DNA of 64,000 bases from Bacteroidota bacterium (lineage in GTDB: Bacteria > Bacteroidota > Bacteroidia > AKYH767-A > OLB10). The translations under genes were made by a program, and so were the position numbers. Shown one piece after another: positions 57,277 to 64,000 of the stretch. Each line of letters begins with the position of its first letter. The stretch's first letter is position 1. Location: the NCBI GenBank assembly GCA_016714005.1, contig JADJOA010000002.1:658679-722678 (forward strand). Reading direction: 5' to 3'. The notes below the pieces were generated by a model, which saw nothing but the letters and a program-made list of their open reading frames with translations, was not told the DNA's origin and did no database searches.

Positions 57277-58098
57277 CCTGCTTTGCCTCTAATTGTTTTT
57301 GCTCTTCTTTTAATAAATCCTTTACCACATATACATGCGTGAGGCTGTAAAAATCAGTAGAGAGCCTTACAGTGATGGTGTAAAAATTATCGCCCGGTTT
57401 TATTTCTGAACTTTTTACAGTGCCAAGAAAAATATTTTCGGGATAGACGTTGCTGAACGATGTTGTTACTAAAGTATCGCCTGTTTTAAAAACCACGTGC
57501 TTGGGTATGTCTTTAAGTGTGGCTGTGGTTGGGTTATTGTTATCTTCCCAAACTAATGAACCAAAGTAGTTGCTGTTTTTAAACCGTGCGCTTACCTTGC
57601 TTTTGATATGTAGAAAAGAAATAACGGTAGAAAAATTTGGTGATACATCTTTAACTATTCCAACAATACCTTTATCGGTTACCACACCCATTTCGGGAGC
57701 AATGCCGGCATTGTAACCTCTGTCGAGCGTAAGGTAGTTGTTACGTTTGTTTACCGTGCCATTTATTACACGCGCATTTACAAAAACATATTGTTGGTTA
57801 AACAGGGTATCTTTTATTAATGAGGATTTTGTTGTTGTGTCAATTTTGTTGGAAGGCAGCATCATACGCAACTTTACATTTTCGGTAGCAAGCCACTCAT
57901 TATTTTCTTTAAGGTACAAATACTGTGTTACCGAATTAACGGCTGAATAAATAGTGGCACTTATTTTATTTGCAGAATTAAGAAAAGAAGCATTGTGGTA
58001 TTTATTATTTTCTACCATTAAAAAACACTTAAGCCTTCTAATATCAGAAACAGCAACAAAAAATTGTTACGCCATAAAAACAGAAAAAGATTACGCAT
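57266..58098 (-). CDS. mreC: Rod shape-determining protein MreC, frameshifted at the N-terminus
   Basis: About 278 residues from the ATG at 58098: MRNLFLFLWRNNFLLLFLIL gives the TM anchor, then EGLSVF; one missing T (T6 instead of T7, ~58019-58024) separates it from LMVENNKYHNASFLN. The rest is intact: a coiled coil (LYLKENNEWLATENVKLRMML), then two beta domains (GVVTDKGIVGIVKDVS; FKTGDTLVTTSFSNVYPENI). MreC links the MreB cytoskeleton to PBP2. No mreB gene is seen directly upstream; the next gene upstream is the DUF6089 protein. Confidence 0.9.
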
Positions 58099-58248
58099 GA
58101 AAACTACAGAGGTGCCTTGAAGCAAATTTGCGTAATAAGAAATGCTTACACAGCAGTTTTGATAAAAGTTTTAAACGGAATTATTAAAGGGTAAAGAAAA
58201 AATTTAATCTGGTTTATCGCCACCCGCCCCTGCAAAGCCCGTTTCTCT

Positions 58249-59121
58249 TCAGCAACTTACTATTTCTTCTGCTAAATTTTTTTTGTCATGAGGCTTTCCT
58301 TTACGCAACTCTCCAGGATTATAAATAAATAAAAACCCAAAAGTGGTAAAACTGTCGTTCACATCGGGGTTACCTCTTGGGCGCCCGGGTGGAGGAGTAA
58401 ATCCCTCTAACCTTCTGTTTGATAATTGCACTGCCAAATCACCATTAAGTGTAGCGGCAAGTTCATCCATATCAGGATATGATTTACTTACATCATCTAA
58501 ATAATCAGTACGGGTGATGTGATAAGTATAATCGAACCTCAACCTCCAGTTACGATGTAATTGAAAATAAATACCAATTCCCAAGGGGAAATCAATTTGA
58601 GTAAGCTTGTAAGGTTTGGGGTGTTCCCCTCCTATAATAAACTGCCCCTCGGTGCCAAGCGGCCTGAGATCATACCATTGTCCATTCAATTTTGCTTGAG
58701 GGTTAAAATGAAATACTCCAACGCCAGCAAATACAAACGGGTTAAGGTATTGTTTTCTATAAACGCTCAATAAGTGATACTCCACCTGTACCGATAATTC
58801 ATGAATTCTTGAACGGAAACTCTGATTTCGTTTAATATTATCTCTTTCCTTTGCAAGCGAATCGGCACCTCCAATGTTGCCATACAAATAAGCAAAAGAA
58901 ATTTCCATGCGACTGCTTAGTCTATAGTTGATGCCTGTCTTAAAATATGGTTTAAAAACTTTTGAGCTTGAAATTATTTTATCGCTTTTTTCATTGATAT
59001 CTCCATTGTAAGTTATAAATCCTGAACCAATAAAATATCCGGTGCGACCCTGTCCTGACGAATTACCGGAAATATGTAATAACAGGACATGTAACAAAAT
59101 CAATCTGAAGAAATGTTTCAT
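58249..59121 (-). CDS. DUF6089-type outer-membrane beta-barrel protein
   Basis: 290 residues, intact. Signal peptide (FRLILLHVLLLHISGN, cleavage near SSGQ), then a beta-barrel-like body: GYFIGSGFITYNGDINE, GINYRLSSRMEISFAYLYGN, YLNPFVFAGVGVFHFNP, PLGIGIYFQLHRNWRLRFDY and FTTFGFLFIYNP. This fits the DUF6089 family of Bacteroidota. Its role is unknown. It precedes mreC by ~150 bp in the same direction. Confidence 0.85.
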   Translation of the reverse strand: MKHFFRLILLHVLLLHISGNSSGQGRTGYFIGSGFITYNGDINEKSDKIISSSKVFKPYFKTGINYRLSSRMEISFAYLYGNIGGADSLAKERDNIKRNQSFRSRIHELSVQVEYHLLSVYRKQYLNPFVFAGVGVFHFNPQAKLNGQWYDLRPLGTEGQFIIGGEHPKPYKLTQIDFPLGIGIYFQLHRNWRLRFDYTYHITRTDYLDDVSKSYPDMDELAATLNGDLAVQLSNRRLEGFTPPPGRPRGNPDVNDSFTTFGFLFIYNPGELRKGKPHDKKNLAEEIVSC

Positions 59122-59241
59122 CGTGCTTGTGATTGATGATTAGATTACAATATTTACGATTACCTGCCCAAAAAGTTTCTGCCGGATGAATTAAAGCTAT
59201 TATTAAAATGATTTTAATTTTAGCCCATCAAAAAATAAACT

Positions 59242-59789
59242 ATGCATAACCTTTTAAACGTTATTTCGTCTGAAAAAGACATCCCCGAAAAGTATATGGG
59301 AACCCCAATTGAGATTTACTTGCCTATCACAATCTTGACAAATCTTTTGAGGCATATAGTAGTGCACAAATGCTTATTGGAATGTGCATGGATAACAGAA
59401 AACACTTGCATATACCTGATAACTTTGCTTACATTATTCGCTCAGGTGGGGCAAATATGCGTTATAGCGAATTCAGAGTTTCTTACGCTATTGCTGTGGG
59501 TGGTGTAAAAGCTATTGCTCTTATTGGTCACAATAATTGCGGGATGGTTAATTTAATGTCGCGTAAAGAACTTTTTGTAAAAGGCCTTATTGAAAATGCC
59601 GGTTGGACAAGAGAAGAAGCCGAGGATCATTTTTATCATTACGAACCCATTCATGAAATAGGAAATGAAATAGGATTTGTAAGTTCCGAAGCAAAAAGAA
59701 TAAGATTACGTTATCCGAAAATTCTTGTTGCCCCTATGCTATACAACGTTAACGATAGCCGCTTGTACTTGGTTAACGAGGCAGATTAA
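59242..59789 (+). CDS. Beta-carbonic anhydrase-like protein, frameshifted
   Basis: About 183 residues. Zinc-ligand pattern of beta-carbonic anhydrases: CMDNRKH (C-x-D-x-R) and GHNNCGM (H-x-x-C). The middle reads AYIIRSGGANMRYSEFRVSY and IAVGGVKAIALI. The N-terminal part (MHNLLNVISSEKDIPEKYMG) is in another frame; one G is missing at ~59312 (restored IGDLLAYHNLDKSFEAYSSA). It probably interconverts CO2 and bicarbonate or belongs to a related branch with unknown substrate. A strong terminator follows. Confidence 0.85.
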
Positions 59790-59810
59790 AAATAGAAGAT
59801 ACATACATCT

Positions 59811-59856
59811 AATAAACAAAGAGAGCACCCCGAATGGGGTGCTCTCTTTGTTTATT
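59811..59856. terminator. Very strong bidirectional terminator
   Basis: A perfect 21-bp stem (59811-59831 with 59836-59856, loop GAAT) rich in GC at its tip (GAGCACCCC/GGGGTGCTC), with A-rich and T-rich ends. Convergent genes on both sides. Confidence 0.9.
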
Positions 59857-59906
59857 TACCAACCTTGTTTTTAATATTGGTGGATACTATTTTGATGTTG
59901 CTTTTA

Positions 59907-62900
59907 CTACTGCACCACCAGTCTTACCTGTTGTTTGGCACTGTTTGACCTTACCTCTACCATGTAAAACCCCTTTGCTGAGTTGGCTTACTTCTATCAC
60001 GCTTTGGTTCTCGCCTTCTTGTGCATTCATCCCGCTGCTGTAAACTATTCTGCCGCTTACATCTTTCATCTCTATGCTCACTTCTTCTGCCTGCTCTGCA
60101 TGATAGCTTACCGTTACTTTGTCATCTGCAGGGTTAGGGTACAGGTGGATTTGGGCGGTAGGTGCTGTTTCTGTTATTTCTACTGCCTCTCTGCAGCTTG
60201 GACTCGCACTGTATGTTCTTGTTGCCGCTCCGCAGGCATTGCTCGCTGTTAAGCTTACTGTTGCATTGCCTGTGTTCCAGTCAACCGTATAGGTACCCGT
60301 ACCTTGTCCGCTTACATACACCTGCCGCTGCTGACGGTAACACTGTCCAGTTTAAGCTGTATACGCCTGTTACGCCCGTTAAGCTCGAGCTGAATTGTAT
60401 GCCCGCTTCGTTGTTGCACCATACTGCAGGGTTCGCTGTTATTACGCTTGGCGTGTTGGGCGTGCCTTTTACTGTTATTGTTCTGGCTGTGCTTGTACCA
60501 CATCCATTGCTAGCTGTTACACTTACAGTACCCGTACTAAACGTACCAAACGATATGCTTACGCTATTGCTGCCTGCCTGATACTACTGTGCCATTGCTT
60601 GCACTCCACGTAAACGTAGCGCCTGCCTGTGGCGGACACTGGTAGCTTACTGTTTGTCCGCACACGCCATTGCTTATACCTGTTATGCTCGATGGTACGC
60701 CCGGGCTGCCTATAGCTATCGTTTTAGTGCGCGCTGCTGAGGTTACTCCGCATACGTTGGTGTATGTTACGCTTATATTACCGTTTAAGAACCCACTGTT
60801 AAAGGTTACTGTTATGCTGTTGCTCGTGCTTGACCCGCTGGCATTGGCTGGCAGTGTCCAGTTGTATGTGCCGGCTCCTGCATTAGGTACGCTGTACGTT
60901 TGGCTCGTGTTTGGACATACGCTGAACACTCCGCTCATTACGCCTATGGCCGATGGACTCGTGCTTACTGCCAAACATTTGGGCGCGCTGCTTACGCAAC
61001 TGGCATTGGCCGTTACGCATATGCTGCCGCTTGTATAACCAACAGGCAATACTGCCGTTACGCTCGTGCTTGTGGTCGTATATGGACTCGCATTACCGTT
61101 AAACGTGGTGCCCACAGGACCTGTCCAGGTGTAGTTCTGTGCACCTACTATGGGTGCATTTGTAACTGTATACACTGCACTGCCCCCTGCACATACTTCT
61201 GTTGATCCGCTTAGTGTCGGGCTCGATAACGTGCCTCTCACCCATTGTACTTTACGTTGAACCTCCGCAGCCATTGGCCGCCTGTACGCCTATGTAATAA
61301 CCAGAGGCTCCCCCTGACAAGGATCCAAAGGTAATATTAGCATTTGGTGTGCTGTTGGTATACGTATTGCCAGCTCCGTTAAAGTCTGTGCCGCTTGGAC
61401 CATCCCATATATACTTTGTCGTTCCGCCCGATACTACAGGTACATTTATATTATTTATTACTGTGCCATTGCACAAACTGCGGCAAATTGTTTATCGGTG
61501 GCACTACTACGCTTGATGTTGGCGGAGATGTGCTTATGGCCCCTACGTTAAATGTATTGGTTGTTGAACATCCATTACCATCTGTTACTGTTATGGCATA
61601 CGGGCCAAAGCATACTGCTATGGGGCCTAAACCCTGGTTTAAGCTGAAGTCCCCATCGGTGTTAAAGTTTGAGCCATCGTCATATAAATATGTGCCTGCT
61701 CCGGTGCCGCCTGTGGCTGATGCCAGTATCGCTCCATCGCAGATGTTGCTCGTGCCCCAGCAGCTTACGTTTGTTACTGTGCCGCCTAATGTTGGGTCGG
61801 CATTTACTATGGCCGTTACGCTGCCACTGGCTGTACATAAGTACTGGTTGGTTAACACCACTGTATATAACCCTGCATTACCTGCCGCTGCGCTGCTCGT
61901 TACCGTTGGTGTTTGCTGGCTGCTGGTAAATGGTATTGATGCAGTGGTTGTCCAGCTATATGTGGTTGTCTGACCACCGGCTGCATTGTTTGCACTTAGT
62001 GTTAATGGTAAGCCTTCGCATACCGTCTCCGTTGGATTGCCACCCTGAACTACTGGGGTGGGTGGTAGTTGGTTTACTGCTGTAACGGTGGTAGATCCTA
62101 CCGCTGCTCATTGGTCATATATGCCGCCTGATATATCAAGCGCTTCTAAGTTATATGTGGTAGTGGATGATGGTGATACGGTAATGCTTGCACCACTGCC
62201 GCCTGGTGTCCACGTATATGTGTAACCAGGGTTTGTACTGGTGGCTGTTAATGTTGCACTCTGACCCGTACAAATTGTAGGATATTCTACAGCTATGTTT
62301 ACTGTAGGCGATGGAGTTACGGTAGCTTGTACAAGTGTACGGGACAGATTCGCAACCGAAACCCGTGAAAGGAATTGACATACCTGAATTAATAGTACCG
62401 ATAGAAGAAGCCTGAATGTTAAAATCGCTGAGGTCGTTGTTATCAGATGTTCCAATTCGCGAAACACTATTCCCTGCGGTTACAGTTGTTTGATTAATTC
62501 CCGCGCCAGTCCATTTTGTCCCAGGTGAAACGGTAAATGGTCCAATTGTTAAATTGGTAGATGCAATAGTTGTTGCATCCCAGTTTAAGGCAACAAAATC
62601 AATTATGTTACCAAGGTCGTCAATAATAATCGCCCAACCTGAAAAGCTTGGAAATGAGCCAGATTCCACAGTATGTTACTACCCCAATAATTGGGACCGG
62701 CTGAAGCATCAGTCCAACTTAGAACTGCTCCAGAAGCTAACGTTCCGCTTAGAACCTGAATATTTGCATTAACGCTTGAAAAAACCGTATAATTATTACT
62801 TACTGCAACCCTCCACCCTGTTACATCAACAGAGTTTGGTGATACATTTTGTATTTCAAGCCTGTCAGGATCATTAATGTCAAACTCTGTAATTAACAAA

Positions 62901-64000
62901 GGTAAACCAGTGCCGCCACTTCCTTGCAGAAGCAGCTACATAATAATCCGTGGTGCTGCTAATTGTAGGTGTGGTAAACGAAGTTCCTGTACCCACAGAA
63001 GCAACTCCTGTTGCACTATTATACCATTTTAATGTGTTACCTGCTAATGCTGTAGCCTGTAATGTTAAAGTACCGGGTCCACACCGTGTTGCTCCTGTTG
63101 TACCAGTAATCTGTGGGTTGTTAACTGTAACTTCTACCACATTCGAAAATACCTGTGTGCTTTGGCACTGCACACTTACCTGGTACCATGTTGTTTGGGT
63201 TACAGTACCAGGAACACTATTGATGTTGTACCCACATTGTTCCATGGTCCGGTGTTACTTGTGGTTGAACTTTGCCATTGAATAACTCCGCCATCCGAAC
63301 CAGATACACTAAGTGTAGGTGTACCTGAGATACATATTTCTTGTATGGATGCAGAAACTGTTCCTGCTGCCAGGGTGGATCCTGTTATAACCTGTACACT
63401 GTCTTTATTTACGCAACCTGCATTAGGCCCTGCTGTATTATCAGTTGCTGTGACAATATACCATGTACTTACTGTTGGGCTAATAGAATGAGGACCGGCA
63501 CTTAGCGGTAAACCCTGCCGGGTTGCTTGTCCATGAATAGGTATAATCAGGATCGTTACTGCTGTTTACAATAATAGATGTTGTACCACCCGGACATAGC
63601 GTTACATCTGTTGGCACAATATTCATTGAAGGCGGTGGTGTTACAGTAGCTGTTACGGACCTCTCACCCCTGCGCATCCCAAAGAATAAAACAATTTGAC
63701 TACAGCTTGACCTCCGCTAGAACTACAATTAAACAAACTGCTACCACGGTTTCCGGCAATAATGCTTGCAACAGCATTGGTGGCTGTGGTTGTTCCAATA
63801 GCATCAGTTCGGTAAGCATGAGTTGAAGTTCCAACAGGCGCAATATAAAATGAATAGGTAGCACCTGCAGGGATATTAAGATTTAAGCTTGCAGTAAGAA
63901 CGGTATACCTACCGGCACCCAAAGATGATACACCTGTTACAGATGTAAGTAATGTCCATCCGGCTGAAGATGTATTAGCACCGGAAACAAGCTGATAGTT
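59907..64000 (-). pseudogene. Giant T9SS type A protein with LTD, SprB and PKD-like repeats; partial, ~10 frameshifts
   Basis: Over 1360 codons are in the window; the N-terminus lies beyond the right edge. Direction right to left. Order seen: Ig/jelly-roll-type module (TVLTASLNLNIPAGATYSFY), PKD-like modules (IVPTDVTLCPGGTTSIIV; ARCGPGTLTL-like), a lamin-tail domain (LLITEFDINDPDRLEIQNVS, VDVTGWRVAVS), a CTGQSATLTAT Ig module, a SprB repeat (VTNVSCWGTSNICDGAILAS, YAITVTDGNGCS), PKD-like modules (SSITGISNGVCGQTVSYQCP), and a type A sorting domain (IHLYPNPADDKVTVSYHAEQ). The last break (GGGG to GGG at ~59967) hides the end GFYMVEVRSNSAKQQVRLVV, stop 59907. It is a paralogue of the 3075-7667 protein. 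Confidence 0.75.

Noticed and set aside
57266..59121. An mreB gene upstream of mreC
   Set aside because: The frame upstream of mreC is a DUF6089 barrel protein; no actin-fold motifs were found in the window, so mreB must lie elsewhere.
59834..60613. Several plus-strand open frames at the left end of the giant T9SS gene
   Set aside because: Antisense frames in a GC-richer repeat gene; cysteine-rich meaningless products.

Overview
The window looks like a chromosomal segment of a Bacteroidota bacterium, probably near the Chitinophagales/Sphingobacteriales or Flavobacteriales. I infer this from several large secreted proteins with type IX secretion (T9SS) C-terminal domains of both kinds (YPNP-type A and CHU_C/gliding-type B), Bacteroidota-specific families (DUF6089, DUF6268, DUF6799), an A+T-rich base composition, TAnnTTTG-like promoter boxes, and a mreC-mreD-pbp2-rodA cell-shape operon. 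No rRNA, tRNA, CRISPR array, transposase or phage gene was recognised.

Layout. 0-8 kb: the end of a lamin-tail secreted protein, a CDGSH iron-sulfur protein, an uncharacterised conserved protein and a 1530-residue glycine-rich adhesin-like T9SS protein. 7.7-10.7 kb: an OmpA-like lipoprotein, a conserved hypothetical and a coiled-coil lipoprotein. 10.9-17.2 kb: a signalling block with a hybrid histidine kinase carrying receiver and Hpt domains, an NtrC-type activator, a NarX/LuxR-type kinase and regulator in one reading frame, and a multi-pass membrane protein. 17.8-28.5 kb: metF, two tandem copies of a 1270-residue T9SS type B protein, a membrane protein with a CHU_C domain, and an ECF sigma factor. 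28.6-34.9 kb: housekeeping genes (LolE-like permease, deoC, pheS, cyclophilin, DEDDy exonuclease, Crp-like regulator). 34.9-44.6 kb: a metallophosphatase, a metal-binding protein, two pirins, YceI, an ABC-2 exporter, a DUF6268 barrel protein and another T9SS protein. 44.6-52 kb: RNase R, a broken thioredoxin gene, a TrpXYZ-like ABC transporter and a polyprenyl synthase. 52-59 kb: tyrS and the rodA-pbp2-mreD-mreC cluster. 59.2-64 kb: a beta-carbonic anhydrase and a frameshift-riddled giant T9SS protein running off the right edge.

The strongest unusual feature is a tandem duplication of about 4.25 kb (18.73-22.98 and 22.98-27.22 kb). It copied a T9SS cargo gene together with the 5' end of metF and the 3' end of the sigma-linked CHU_C membrane gene, leaving a metF'-CHU_C chimera at the junction. 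About 2.65 kb inside the two cargo genes is almost identical, while stretches on both sides have diverged, which looks like gene conversion. The sigma factor, the CHU_C-bearing membrane protein and the cargo genes form one co-directional cluster and could be a secretion-coupled regulatory circuit; this is a hypothesis.

Data quality matters when reading this annotation. More than 30 genes or gene parts are interrupted by single-base indels, mostly in short homopolymers, and in nearly every case the correct protein continues in another frame. I treat most as probable sequencing or assembly errors, give the restored gene extents, and describe each break.
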